In this document: piece by piece, positions 46,328 to 54,810 of the stretch
Numbering within the stretch: the first letter of the stretch is position 1
Layout of the letters: every line of letters starts with the position of its first letter
From: Nocardioides albus
Lineage (GTDB): Bacteria > Actinomycetota > Actinomycetes > Propionibacteriales > Nocardioidaceae
DNA: 64,000 nt
NCBI RefSeq assembly: GCF_014648255.1
Contig: NZ_BMQT01000002.1
Span: forward strand, 496,001-560,000
Reading direction: 5' to 3'
The notes under the pieces: model-generated
The model's database searches: none
Seen by the model: only the letters and a program-made list of their open reading frames with translations
What the model was told of the DNA's origin: nothing
Made by a program: the position numbers and the translations under genes

Positions 46328-46962
46328 CTATCGGCCTGTGCTGGTCCCCACGGCGTACGCCGGAAGCTCAGCCGCCAGCGATGCGAGCAGCTTGAGCCGG
46401 TCGGCTGAGGGGGTGCCGGGCTCGGCGGTGTAGACCATCAGGACCTGTCCGGGCTCGGCGGTGACGGCGAGCTCCTCGTAGGCCAGGGTGACCTCGCCGA
46501 CCTCGGGATGGTGGAACCGTTTGGTGCCGGCTCCGTGGGTGCGTACGTCGTGGGCGCCCCAGAGGCGGCGGAAGGTGTCGCTTCGGGTGGAGAGCTCGCC
46601 GACGAGGTCTTGGAAGACCCGGTCGTGGGGGTCGCGGGCGGCCTCGGCGCGCATGATGGCGACGCACATCTGGGCGAAGAGGTCCCAGTCCGGGTAGAAG
46701 TCGCGCGATGCGGGGTCGAGAAACTGGAACCTGGCCAGGTTGGGGATGCGGCCGCCGTCGCCGATGAGCGGGGTGTAGAACGCTCGTCCCAGCGGGTTGG
46801 TGGCGAGCAGGTTCTGGTGGCTGTCGCGTACGAACGCGATGCCCTCGGTGATCGAGTCGAGTGCCCACTGCAACGACGGTCGTGGGGGAGCGGGCTTCGA
46901 CGGGCGTCGCCGGGCCCGGGCTGAGGTCGGGATGCCGTCGGCGGTGCGGGCGAGGTCGAGCA
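46328..46962 (-). pseudogene. Decayed XRE/MmyB-like regulator
   Basis: The intact part is the C-terminal MmyB-like ligand-binding domain: LQWALDSITEGIAFVRDSHQ, then TNPLGRAFYTPLI and MVYTAEPGTPSADRLKLLAS. The frame stays open upstream through LLDLARTADGIPTSARARR to about 46962, where one base is missing in CACTGCTC (expected CACCTGCTC), and the preceding part LQLDDTERAH is in another frame. Further up (to about 47100) the helix-turn-helix region is shortened and contains TAG/TAA stops. So an MmyB-type regulator has lost its N-terminus. It marks the boundary of the second catabolic island. Confidence 0.7.
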
Positions 46963-47459
46963 GTGGGCGCGTTCGGTGTCGTCGAGCTGGAGCGCGTTGG
47001 AGATGCCCCGTGCCTGGGCTGTGTGGTTACTACATGGTGCTGCGCGCGATCTAGTAGCACGCGGCCAATCGCGGCGCACCGCCCGCTCCCCGAGCCGGTG
47101 GGGGCTGATTGCCTGTGGGGCCGCATCGCCGAGAAGTTGCCCACGGGTCGGGGCCCATCGGCGAGGACGAGGAACGCCGGTCGGCTCTGCTCGCGGTGTC
47201 GGACTACGACCCCAGATGGCCTCCGGCTCTGCCAAAGAAGCGGTATGCGGCGCCAGCCGATGTGCGAGTCCTCGGAGGTACGCCCAGTCGGTGTTGACCC
47301 AGGACGAGTGGAGGCAAGCAAAAGGCTGATGATTTGTGTCAGCCGCGGGTCTACTGGGCGCCTGGTGCTGGACGTGTGACCGGTGGTGTCCTTCATGTGG
47401 CCTATGCCACAGGAACCCGTTGACGTCCGACGAGAGGTGTGACAGCGTTCGCCTTGAAG
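46963..47459. other. Gene-poor stretch with remnants of regulator N-terminus
   Basis: No intact gene is supported. The part nearest 46963 carries degraded helix-turn-helix coding sequence on the minus strand (fragments such as NALQLDDTERAH). The part after about 47300 is probably promoter sequence for the MFS gene at 47491, with a TTGACG near 47420 as a possible -35 element. Confidence 0.5.
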
Positions 47460-47474
47460 TTGAGCCCGACTTCA
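47460..47474. promoter_or_regulatory. TTGA-N8-TCA site 1 (before MFS gene)
   Basis: TTGA-GCCCGACT-TCA, 17 nt before the GTG start of the MFS gene. One of six matching sites in the island. Confidence 0.55.
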
Positions 47475-47490
47475 TATTCGGAGGTGTCCC

Positions 47491-48801
47491 GTGTCAACTG
47501 AAACCCACCGCATCGCAACCAGCAAGGCGATCCGCAGTTTCGTGCCGCTACTGCTGATGGCCTACTTCATGGCCTTCGTTGACCGCTCGAACGTCGGTCT
47601 AGCCAAGAACGACCTCGAGGTCGACGTTGGGATCAGTGCCACGGCGTACGGGCTCGGCGCGGGGATCTTCTTCCTCAGTTACGCGCTGCTCGAGATCCCC
47701 AGCAACCTGATCCTCCACCGGATCGGCCCGCGGATCTGGATCGCCCGCATCGCGGTCACCTGGGGTCTGCTCTCCTCGGCGATGATGTTCATCAACTCCG
47801 AGCTGACCTTCTATATCCTGCGGTTCCTGCTCGGCGCCGCCGAGGCCGGCCTCTACCCGGCGCTGATGTACGTCGTCACACTCTGGTTCGCCCAGGAGGA
47901 CCGCGCCCGGGTGGTCGGATACATCCTGATCGCCTCCTCGCTCGCGTACGCACTCGGTAACCCCATCGGCGGGGCCCTGATGACGCTGGAGGGCACCCTC
48001 GGTCTGCACGGCTGGCAGTGGCTCTTCTTCATCGAGGGCATCCCGGCCGTCCTCATCGGCATCGCGATCTGGTTCAAACTGCCCGACCGCCCGCACGACG
48101 CCACCTTCCTCACCACCGAGGAGGCCGACGCACTGGTCCGGGAGGCGGCCGTACCCGCTAAGGAGCAGATCCGCGGCAACCTCTCCGCCGGCTTCAAGAA
48201 TCCTGTGATCCTGCTGGTTGCGGCGATCTACTTCCTCAACCAGGTGATCACCTACGGGACGATCTTCTTCGTGCCCTCCGTGGTGGAGGCGATGGGCGTC
48301 GACGGCTCCTTCACGATCGGCCTGCTGGCTGGTGCCATCGGGCTCGGCTCGATCCTCGGCGTGCTCGTCTTCCCGCGCTGGCTGCGCCGGGCCGGCAACG
48401 AGTTGCCTTTCATCGCGCTCGCCTCGGCCGGCACAGTGGTCTTTTCGGCGGTGTTCCTGCTCGTCCAGGTCTCCGCGGTGCAGTACTTCATGCTGATGTG
48501 CTCGGCCTTCATGTTCACTGGTGTGCTGCCGATGTTCTGGTCGGTCGCGATGGCCCGGGTGTCGGGCAAGATGGCGGCCGCCGTCCTCGCCTTCATCAAC
48601 ACCATCGGCCTCACCGGCGGCTTCGTCGGTCCCTACCTGTTCGGCATCGCCGAGGACCTCACCGGCGACCCGGCTGCCGGCTTGGTCGTGGTCCTGCTCT
48701 CCAGTGTGATCAGCCTGCTGCTCACCCCCCTCCTGATCTGGTCGGTACGCCGCGGCCGCACCGAGTACGCCACCGAGCCGGAGCCCGAGCCCAGCGCCTG
48801 A
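47491..48801 (+). CDS. MFS anion:cation symporter (ACS family) permease
   Basis: Protein of 436 residues with 12 membrane segments. The FVDRSNVGLAKNDLEVDVG stretch after segment 1, the motif A-like FFLSYALLEIPSNLILHRIG and RFLLGAAEAGLYPALMYVVT are signatures of the ACS family (transporters of organic acid anions such as phthalate, galactonate and tartrate). GTG 47491 has GGAGG 6 nt upstream. The gene ends at a 17-bp hairpin. It is the likely uptake system for the substrate of the island. Confidence 0.9.
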   Translation: MSTETHRIATSKAIRSFVPLLLMAYFMAFVDRSNVGLAKNDLEVDVGISATAYGLGAGIFFLSYALLEIPSNLILHRIGPRIWIARIAVTWGLLSSAMMFINSELTFYILRFLLGAAEAGLYPALMYVVTLWFAQEDRARVVGYILIASSLAYALGNPIGGALMTLEGTLGLHGWQWLFFIEGIPAVLIGIAIWFKLPDRPHDATFLTTEEADALVREAAVPAKEQIRGNLSAGFKNPVILLVAAIYFLNQVITYGTIFFVPSVVEAMGVDGSFTIGLLAGAIGLGSILGVLVFPRWLRRAGNELPFIALASAGTVVFSAVFLLVQVSAVQYFMLMCSAFMFTGVLPMFWSVAMARVSGKMAAAVLAFINTIGLTGGFVGPYLFGIAEDLTGDPAAGLVVVLLSSVISLLLTPLLIWSVRRGRTEYATEPEPEPSA

Positions 48802-48833
48802 CGACACGCAACGACGCTTTCGATCAACATCGG

Positions 48834-48878
48834 CGGTGCTGTCGGATCTCTGATTCCACCTGAGATCCGACAGCACCG
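48834..48878 (+). terminator. Very strong hairpin after MFS gene
   Basis: CGGTGCTGTCGGATCTC (48834-48850) and GAGATCCGACAGCACCG (48862-48878) form a perfect 17-bp stem with an 11-nt loop, 32 nt after the stop codon. Confidence 0.75.
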
Positions 48879-49161
48879 TCCGAGGGTGACCCTTCGACGG
48901 CGTCAGTCTTCGCCGTCGCTTGGGCCGGCGGGTCGGATCAAGCTGGAGACGATCACCTGCATCGTCGAGGCCACCTCTGATTTCGGCCCTCCGCGGACTG
49001 CTGGAGGGCAACTGGCGCGCAGTCGAGAACACGCTGGTCATACCGGTCTCGCTGTTGAGTCCAGCCGAGGCCTTGGTGGCTGGCGCTGGTCAGGGTTGTG
49101 GTCCCTGGATGGTGTCGAGCATGCCGCAATCAACCGGAAGGGAGTGCGCGGCGAATCTCTC
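48879..49161. other. Intergenic stretch without gene
   Basis: No frame here has family features. I see no remnant I can name. It ends in the AT-rich promoter/operator of the next gene. Confidence 0.5.
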
Positions 49162-49176
49162 TTGAACATGGATTCA
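49162..49176. promoter_or_regulatory. TTGA-N8-TCA site 2 (before MDR reductase)
   Basis: TTGA-ACATGGAT-TCA, followed by TATTCATAATAAGG, which may hold the -10 box. It lies 22 nt before the ATG at 49199. Confidence 0.6.
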
Positions 49177-49198
49177 TATTCATAATAAGGTCGGGGGC

Positions 49199-50152
49199 AT
49201 GCGAGCGATCCAGATCACACGGCTTGATGGCCCTGAGTCCGTGGAGCTTTCCGACATCCCTGACCCCGTCGATGACACCTCGGTGATCATCGAGGTCAAG
49301 GCGGCCGGCGTGGCCTTCCCTGAGCTGCTACAGACCCGTGGGCTCTACCAGGTCAAGCCCGAGCTTCCCTTCGTACCCGGCGCCGAAGTCGCGGGAGTGG
49401 TGGTTTCCGCGCCGGAGGGCGCTGGGCTCGCTACCGGTGACCGCGTGGCGTCCCTGTGTCTTCTCGGTGGCTTCGCTGCGAAGGTCGCGGCCCGCGCCGA
49501 TCTCACCTTCAAGTTGCCCGACGAGGTCACCTTCGAGGAAGGAGCGGCGTTCCTGTTCAACTACGCGACCGTCTATTTCGCGCTCATCGAGCGCGGTGAG
49601 ATGAGGGAGGGCGATCGGGTCCTCATCCATGGCGCCGCCGGCGGTATCGGGACTGCGGCCATCCAGGTGGCCAAGGCATTCGGTGCGGGCACCGTGACTG
49701 CGGTGGTCTCGACCGACGAGAAGGGTCAGATCGCCACCGATGCCGGAGCCGACGAGTATGTCCTGGCCGACGGCTTCCTCGAAAGCGTCGGCCGCGCCAG
49801 CGTTGATCTCGTGGTCGACCCGGTTGGCGGCGACCGCTTCACCGACTCACTACGCGCGCTGCGAGAGCACGGCCGACTGCTGGTCATCGGCTTCACCGGC
49901 GGTTCGATCCCAGAGGTGAAGGTCAATCGACTTCTGCTCAACAACATCTCCGTGGTCGGTGTTGGCTGGGGCGCGTACTCCCTGGGCAGGCCAGGCCACG
50001 TCGCCACCCAGTGGGAGGCCATGCGGCCCCATCTCGCCAGCGGCGCGCTCAAGCCCGTTCTCGGCCCGACATTTCCGCTCGAGAAGGCGAGCGAGTCCCT
50101 GATCTCACTCGAGCAACGGTCCGCGACTGGGAAGGTGGTACTCACCGTATGA
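49199..50152 (+). CDS. Zinc-independent MDR NADPH:quinone/enone oxidoreductase
   Basis: Protein of 317 residues of the quinone oxidoreductase branch of the MDR superfamily. ELPFVPGAEVAGVVVSAPEG and the NADPH motif VLIHGAAGGIGTAAIQVAKA are diagnostic; zinc-binding Cys residues are absent. Reduces a quinone or an alpha,beta-unsaturated ketone/thioester with NADPH. It starts the operon that continues through thioesterase, SDR, HAD, kinase and ABM genes to 53692, and its stop overlaps the thioesterase ATG (ATGA). Confidence 0.9.
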   Translation: MRAIQITRLDGPESVELSDIPDPVDDTSVIIEVKAAGVAFPELLQTRGLYQVKPELPFVPGAEVAGVVVSAPEGAGLATGDRVASLCLLGGFAAKVAARADLTFKLPDEVTFEEGAAFLFNYATVYFALIERGEMREGDRVLIHGAAGGIGTAAIQVAKAFGAGTVTAVVSTDEKGQIATDAGADEYVLADGFLESVGRASVDLVVDPVGGDRFTDSLRALREHGRLLVIGFTGGSIPEVKVNRLLLNNISVVGVGWGAYSLGRPGHVATQWEAMRPHLASGALKPVLGPTFPLEKASESLISLEQRSATGKVVLTV

Positions 50153-50673
50153 GCCTGACGACCCCGACGCGCCAGGGGCTTCCGAGCGTCGCCGCCGTCG
50201 AGACCCTGGGTCGCCCCTTCTCCCGTCTCGTACCGCCCGAGTGGAAGGACGAGAACGGTCACGTCAACGTGTGTCATCACTTCGCCTTCCACATGGACGT
50301 CAACATTGCCTGCTTCCGGCAGTTCGGCGTCGACGAGGCCTACGTCCGAGACCGTGGGCTCAGCACTTTCAGCATCGAGCAGAACATCCGCTACTACGAC
50401 GAGGTGCTGGTGGGTCACCAGGTCAGCGGGTATGTCCGCATCCTCGACGTCAGCCCCAAGCTTGTGCACGCGATCTCGGTCGTCGTCGACGAGACCACCG
50501 GTCGGATCGCCAACACGGTCGAGTTCGTCGAGGGCCACGTCGATCTCACGACTCGGCGTACCACCCCCTGGCCGGCAGACCTGCTCAAGGCACTTGAGAC
50601 GCGCCTCGCCGAGCACCGGGCCCTCGAATGGTCCCTACCACTCAGCGCTGGCGTAGGCCTGCGCGGCAACTGA
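50149..50673 (+). CDS. Hotdog-fold acyl-CoA thioesterase
   Basis: Protein of 174 residues resembling 4HBT-like thioesterases. WKDENGHVNVCHHFAFHMDV carries the conserved Asn/His, and FSIEQNIRYYDEVLVGHQVS is the strand-turn typical of the fold (as in carnitine/betaine-type thioesterases). It would hydrolyse a CoA ester, or release CoA from a dead-end product. Coupled to the MDR gene by a 4-nt overlap. The following 199 bp (50674-50872) has no gene that I can support. Confidence 0.8.
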   Translation: MSLTTPTRQGLPSVAAVETLGRPFSRLVPPEWKDENGHVNVCHHFAFHMDVNIACFRQFGVDEAYVRDRGLSTFSIEQNIRYYDEVLVGHQVSGYVRILDVSPKLVHAISVVVDETTGRIANTVEFVEGHVDLTTRRTTPWPADLLKALETRLAEHRALEWSLPLSAGVGLRGN

Positions 50674-50872
50674 GCGGCGAACCATGGCGCGCACGGCAGG
50701 AGCACCACCGCACAGCGGGTGCTCTCAGACATCACGGGACCAGGGCGTCGCGACCTCCAGGATCGACGCCGAGCTCGCGGCCCGTGCCTCGGCGAGCGCT
50801 CTGCCAGTTAGACCGATCTGAGGCGTTCTCGCGCTACAGACCCACCACACACCTGCATTCCAGAGGAGAACC

Positions 50873-51631
50873 ATGAGCAACGAACCGCGCACCGCCATCG
50901 TCACCGGGGCAGCCCGAGGCATCGGCGCCGGAGTCGCCCAGCGTCTGGCGGCTGACGGCATGAAGGTCGTCGTCCTCGACCTCGACGAGGCGGCCTGCGA
51001 GCTGGTCGCCAAAGAGATCCGGGAGGCGGGCGGCACCGCTCTGGCCGCCGGTTGCGACGTCTCCGATGAGGCGGCCGTCAAGACCACCGTGGCCCGCGTC
51101 GTGGAGGAGGTCGGCGCGCCGACCGTGCTGGTCAACAACGCCGGCATCATCCGCGACAACTTGATCTTCAAGATGACCCTCGAGGATTGGGAGGCTGTGA
51201 TGGCCGTCCACCTGCGGGGCTCGTTCCTCATGACTCGCGCGTGCCAGACTCACATGACCGAGGCCGGGTTCGGTCGCATCGTCAACCTGTCCAGCGTCTC
51301 GGCACTCGGCAACCGGGGTCAGACGAACTACTCTGCGGCTAAGGCAGGACTGCAAGGCTTCACGAAGACACTGGCGATCGAGCTCGGCAAGTTCGGAGTC
51401 ACGGCAAACGCCATCGGTCCTGGATTCATCGAGACCGAGATGACACAGGCCACCGCGGCCCGGATCGGCGTGCCCTTCTCGGACTTCACTGCGATGGCGG
51501 CTGCAGAGATCCCAGTGCAGCGCACCGGTAAGCCCGAGGACATCGCCCACACCGCGTCATTCCTGGTCAGCGAGGGCGCCGGCTTCGTCAGCGGCCAGGT
51601 CATCTATGTCGCTGGCGGGCCGCGCGACTGA
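50873..51631 (+). CDS. FabG-like short-chain dehydrogenase (paralogue)
   Basis: Protein of 252 residues. TGAARGIGAGVAQRLAADGM, VLVNNAGIIRDNLIFKMTLE and NLSSVSALGNRGQTNYSAAK show the complete SDR active site. By eye it is very similar along its whole length to the SDR at 43526. In this operon it is the candidate for oxidising or reducing a hydroxy/keto-acyl-CoA, in the position of LvaD in levulinate pathways, though that equivalence is only inferred. Confidence 0.92.
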   Translation: MSNEPRTAIVTGAARGIGAGVAQRLAADGMKVVVLDLDEAACELVAKEIREAGGTALAAGCDVSDEAAVKTTVARVVEEVGAPTVLVNNAGIIRDNLIFKMTLEDWEAVMAVHLRGSFLMTRACQTHMTEAGFGRIVNLSSVSALGNRGQTNYSAAKAGLQGFTKTLAIELGKFGVTANAIGPGFIETEMTQATAARIGVPFSDFTAMAAAEIPVQRTGKPEDIAHTASFLVSEGAGFVSGQVIYVAGGPRD

Positions 51632-51655
51632 CCTGGCCAGACGAGGAGACGAGCA

Positions 51656-51703
51656 ATGAGCCCAGCAATGAGCCCAGCAATCACCCCAGCAATCACCCCA
51701 GCA
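51656..51703 (+). repeat. Four 12-nt tandem units at the HAD gene start
   Basis: ATGAGCCCAGCA twice followed by ATCACCCCAGCA twice. They encode MSPAMSPAITPAITPA and include two in-frame ATG codons, so copy number can change without shifting the frame. Confidence 0.85.
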
Positions 51704-52321
51704 AGACGCGCCGTCATGGTTGACTTCGGCGGCGTGCTCACCACGAGTGTGATCGAGTCGTTTCGTGCTTTTGGCACCGAGATCGGAGACCGCGACCTGC
51801 CGCTGCGGTTGCTGAGTCGCGGCGAGCCCGGTAGCGGCCTGATTGTGGCTCATGAAGAGGGCCGGATCAGCGCGGAGGAGTTCGAGACCGGCTTCGCCGC
51901 ACTGCTCGGCGAGCGTGGAGTGCAGATCGAGTCCGCGGGCTTGATCGCCCGCCTCCAGGCCAAGGTCAATCCCGACCCCGACATGATCGCGTTGGTGGCA
52001 GACCTGCGCGCGGAGGGTCGGCCTGTGGGACTTCTCTCCAACTCGTTCGGCGCTGACCTGTACGACGGCTGGAACCTCTCGGAGATGTTCGACGCGATCA
52101 CCATCTCGGGCGAGATCGGCGTCCGGAAGCCGTCGCGCCGTGCCTACAGGATCGCGTGCGAGAACCTCGGGGTCGAGCCGGAGGAGACCGTGATGGTCGA
52201 TGATCTGCAGCAGAACATCCACGCCGCCGCCCGGATCGGTATGGGCGGCGTCGTCCACCGCGATGCCGCGTCCACCCGGGCCGAACTGGCGGTCCTGCTC
52301 ACCGGGGCGGTGACCGCATGA
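51656..52321 (+). CDS. HAD-superfamily hydrolase (ACAD10 N-domain-like)
   Basis: Protein of 221 residues. Motif I is VMVDFGGVLTTSV (Asp nucleophile kept; the second Asp of DxD is Gly, as in some type-IA HADs), motif II LLSNSFGADLYD, motif III/IV GVRKPSRRAY and ETVMVDDLQQNIHAA. The pattern is that of the HAD module fused at the N-terminus of vertebrate ACAD10 and epoxide hydrolases. Its stop overlaps the start of the APH-type kinase gene (ATGA), reproducing the HAD-APH order of ACAD10 as two genes. The N-terminal repeat adds a variable SPAITPA tail. Phosphatase activity is likely but not certain. Confidence 0.85.
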   Translation: MSPAMSPAITPAITPARRAVMVDFGGVLTTSVIESFRAFGTEIGDRDLPLRLLSRGEPGSGLIVAHEEGRISAEEFETGFAALLGERGVQIESAGLIARLQAKVNPDPDMIALVADLRAEGRPVGLLSNSFGADLYDGWNLSEMFDAITISGEIGVRKPSRRAYRIACENLGVEPEETVMVDDLQQNIHAAARIGMGGVVHRDAASTRAELAVLLTGAVTA

Positions 52322-53367
52322 GCACCCCCGCCTCTCCGATGACCAGCGGCAGGGAGCAGATCGCACTCGATGTCTCGGCGCTCGGGCGCTGGCTAGGTGA
52401 GAAGGGTGTCCAAGTCACGGGCGCGCTCACAGCCACCCGGATCGGTCTGGGCCAGTCCAACCTCACATACGCGCTCACGGACGAAGCAGGAGGACGGTGG
52501 GTGGCTCGGCGGCCCCCGCTGGGCACGCTGCTCTCTTCCGCCCACGACGTCGCCCGCGAGCACCGGATCCTCTCGGCGCTTGCGCCGACCGATGTCCCCA
52601 CTCCCGGCGTGATCGGACTGGTCCAAGACCCGGCCGTCTGTGACGCGCCAGTGCTCGTCGTGGAGTTTGTCGACGGGTTGGTGGTTGACCGGATGTCGGT
52701 CGCCGAAGACCTCAACGACGCCCAACGCCACCGTTCGGGGCTCGAACTCGCCGCGGTCCTCGCCAAGCTGCACACGCTCGACCTGGCCGATGTCGGCCTG
52801 GCGGACCTCGCGAGTCACCAGCCGTATGCCCAGCGGCAGCTGAAGCGTTGGAGCCGGCAGTGGGAGGCCAGCCGCACTCGCGAGCTACCGACCCTCGACC
52901 GACTCACCGGCTGGCTACATGACCACGTCCCGACAGAGACCTCTCTGAGCGTGGTCCACGGCGACCTGCACATCCGCAACGTCATACTCGACCCGACGAC
53001 GACCCAAGTGCGCGCGGCCCTCGACTGGGAGCTGTGCACACTCGGAGACCCGCTCGCCGACCTCGGCACTACGCTGTCCTACTGGCCAGAGCCGGCCGAG
53101 CCGTCGATCGGGATGTTCGAGGCCTCCCAACTGCCCGGGTTCGCGACGCGGCGGGAGATCACGTCGGCGTACGCCGCTGCCTCCGGTCGAGATCTCGACG
53201 CGCTCACTTTCTGGGAGGTCCTGGGGATGTGGAAGATCGCCATTATCTGCGAGGGCGTGCGCCGCCGCGCGCTCGACGAGCCCGCCAACGCCGCCGAGGG
53301 TGGCCCCCCGCCGGTCTCGATGGTCGACGGCATCGTCGATCGCGCGCTCGACCGCGCCCACGCCTGA
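52318..53367 (+). CDS. APH-type phosphotransferase (LvaA/ACAD10 kinase-like)
   Basis: Protein of 349 residues of the aminoglycoside phosphotransferase-like family. GLGQSNLTYALTDEAGGRWV (nucleotide loop), VARRPP (Lys-equivalent position), catalytic loop VVHGDLHIRNVILD and metal site ALDWELCTLGDPLADLG are complete. Relatives in this branch phosphorylate the 4-hydroxyl of 4-hydroxyacyl-CoA (LvaA of Pseudomonas putida; the APH domain of ACAD10/11). It is co-translated with the HAD gene. The family assignment is firm; the acyl-CoA kinase role is inferred. The usual partner acyl-CoA dehydrogenase-like enzyme is not in the window. Confidence 0.85.
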   Translation: MSTPASPMTSGREQIALDVSALGRWLGEKGVQVTGALTATRIGLGQSNLTYALTDEAGGRWVARRPPLGTLLSSAHDVAREHRILSALAPTDVPTPGVIGLVQDPAVCDAPVLVVEFVDGLVVDRMSVAEDLNDAQRHRSGLELAAVLAKLHTLDLADVGLADLASHQPYAQRQLKRWSRQWEASRTRELPTLDRLTGWLHDHVPTETSLSVVHGDLHIRNVILDPTTTQVRAALDWELCTLGDPLADLGTTLSYWPEPAEPSIGMFEASQLPGFATRREITSAYAAASGRDLDALTFWEVLGMWKIAIICEGVRRRALDEPANAAEGGPPPVSMVDGIVDRALDRAHA

Positions 53368-53386
53368 GTTCACATAGGAGAGAACC

Positions 53387-53692
53387 TTGATCAACGTCAC
53401 CGCCGCCATCACTGTCAAGCCCGGCCAGGGGCCGGCCCTCGAGGCCGCATTCGCCGCCGCCCGACCCGACACCTTGCAGGAGCCGGGCTGTTTGCGCTAC
53501 GACCTGCAGCGCGTTCGCCGCAGCGACGACCGCTACCTCGTGCTCGAGACGTGGGCCTCGCCGGCTGCACTGAAGGAGCACGGCTCCACGGAGCGCTTCG
53601 CGGACTTCGGTAAGGCGCTGTCTGAGATCGTGGCCGGCGCTCCCGATGTCACCGTCTACGAGCCGGTGGGGGAGCAGGTCGCGCTCGGCTGA
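53387..53692 (+). CDS. ABM-domain (antibiotic biosynthesis monooxygenase-like) protein
   Basis: Protein of 101 residues. INVTAAITVKPGQGPALEAAF, GCLRYDLQRVRRSDDRYLVL and ETWASPAALKEHGSTERFADF match the ABM ferredoxin-like fold (YgiN type). Such proteins are small quinol monooxygenases or dimerising accessory proteins. TTG 53387 has AGGAGA upstream. It ends the operon at a double hairpin. Confidence 0.85.
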   Translation: MINVTAAITVKPGQGPALEAAFAAARPDTLQEPGCLRYDLQRVRRSDDRYLVLETWASPAALKEHGSTERFADFGKALSEIVAGAPDVTVYEPVGEQVALG

Positions 53693-53747
53693 CCGTGGCC
53701 AACCACGGTCATGGGGGCGCACCACCGTCGGCGATGCGCCCCCTTTT
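53691..53747 (+). terminator. Double hairpin between convergent operons
   Basis: GACCGTGG-CCAA-CCACGGTC (53691-53710) is followed by GGGGGCGCA (53713-53721) pairing with TGCGCCCCC (53735-53743) and a TTTT run. The second is a conventional intrinsic terminator. Confidence 0.75.
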
Positions 53748-53796
53748 CGTGATGTCGGCTAGCTGGCAGCGCAGGCTCCCGTCACCGTCGGGTCAG

Positions 53797-54810
53797 CTAA
53801 CTGACCGCGAGTACCAGCTTGCCGGTGTTGATACCCTTGAAGAGCCCGAGCAGGGCCTCGGGAAACGCCTTCACGCCGCCTTCGAGAACGGTCTCTCGAG
53901 CCACCAAGGTGCCGTCGTTGATCATCTGGCCGATCGTGGCGACTGCCTCGGGGTAGCGGTCCTCGTAGTCGAAGACGACGAAGCCGGTCATCGAGGCACG
54001 AAACACCAGTAGTGACATGTAGCGACGCGGGCCGTCTGGCAGCTTCTCGGCGTTGTAGCTTGAGACGGCGCCGCAGATCACCACACGTGCGTGCGGAGCC
54101 AGGTTGGCCAGGCCCGCGTCGAGGATCTCGCCACCGACGTTGTCGAAGAAGACATCGACCCCCTTGGGCGCAACCTCACGGAGGCGCTTGAGCGGATTTT
54201 CGGCCCTGTAGTCGATTGCTTCGTCGAAGCCGATCTCGCGCAGCCACGCGCACTTGTCCTGTCCGCCGGCGATGCCGATCACCCGGGCGCCGCGTGACTT
54301 GGCGACCTGGCCCACGATGCTGCCGACCGCGCCTGCCGCGCCTGAGACGAGCACGGTGTCGCCCTCGGCCAGTTTTCCGACGTCGAGCAGGCCGAAGTAC
54401 GCGGTCATACCGGGCATGCCGAGTGCTCCGAGCCAGGTTGGAGACGGAGCGAGATCGGTGTCGATGCGCGCAAAGGTCTTGTCGTCGGCCGGGGTGCTCA
54501 ATGCGTGTTCGACGACTCCGAACATGCCCGTCACCGCCGTGCCGACCGGGTAGTCGGGGTGCTCGGAGGCGACGATGGTACCCGTGCCCTGGGCGCGCAT
54601 GACCTCACCAATGCCGACGGGCGGAATGTAGGAGCGGACGTCGTTGAGCCAGCCGCGCATTGCCGGGTCGAGGGAGAGGTGATCGACTTTGACGAGGACT
54701 TGGCCAGTAGTCGGGCCGGGCAGTTCGGCGGTTGTCACCTCCCAGGTGGCGGCGTCGGGGTAGCCCTGCGGCCGCTGGGCGAGGCGTACCTGAGTGGTCG
54801 TCGTGGTCAC
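53797..54810 (-). CDS. MDR NADP-dependent alkenal/2-enone reductase (PTGR-like)
   Basis: Protein of 337 residues of the leukotriene B4 dehydrogenase/YncB branch of MDR. RGWLNDVRSYIPPVGIGEVM, LGMPGMTAYFGLLDVG, the NADP motif VLVSGAAGAVGSIVGQVAKS and VFFDNVGGEILDA are diagnostic. It reduces the C=C bond of alpha,beta-unsaturated aldehydes or ketones. GTG 54810 overlaps the MaoC stop (GTGA), so it is co-translated with the hydratase at 54807-55301 in a two-gene minus-strand operon. Confidence 0.9.
   Translation of the reverse strand: MTTTTTQVRLAQRPQGYPDAATWEVTTAELPGPTTGQVLVKVDHLSLDPAMRGWLNDVRSYIPPVGIGEVMRAQGTGTIVASEHPDYPVGTAVTGMFGVVEHALSTPADDKTFARIDTDLAPSPTWLGALGMPGMTAYFGLLDVGKLAEGDTVLVSGAAGAVGSIVGQVAKSRGARVIGIAGGQDKCAWLREIGFDEAIDYRAENPLKRLREVAPKGVDVFFDNVGGEILDAGLANLAPHARVVICGAVSSYNAEKLPDGPRRYMSLLVFRASMTGFVVFDYEDRYPEAVATIGQMINDGTLVARETVLEGGVKAFPEALLGLFKGINTGKLVLAVS

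Noticed and set aside
48886..49185. 99-residue plus-strand frame between MFS and MDR genes
   Set aside because: No domain, no ribosome site, and it runs into the operator and promoter of the MDR gene.
51656..51703. CRISPR-like repeat
   Set aside because: Units are 12 nt, contiguous, without spacers, and within a coding region.
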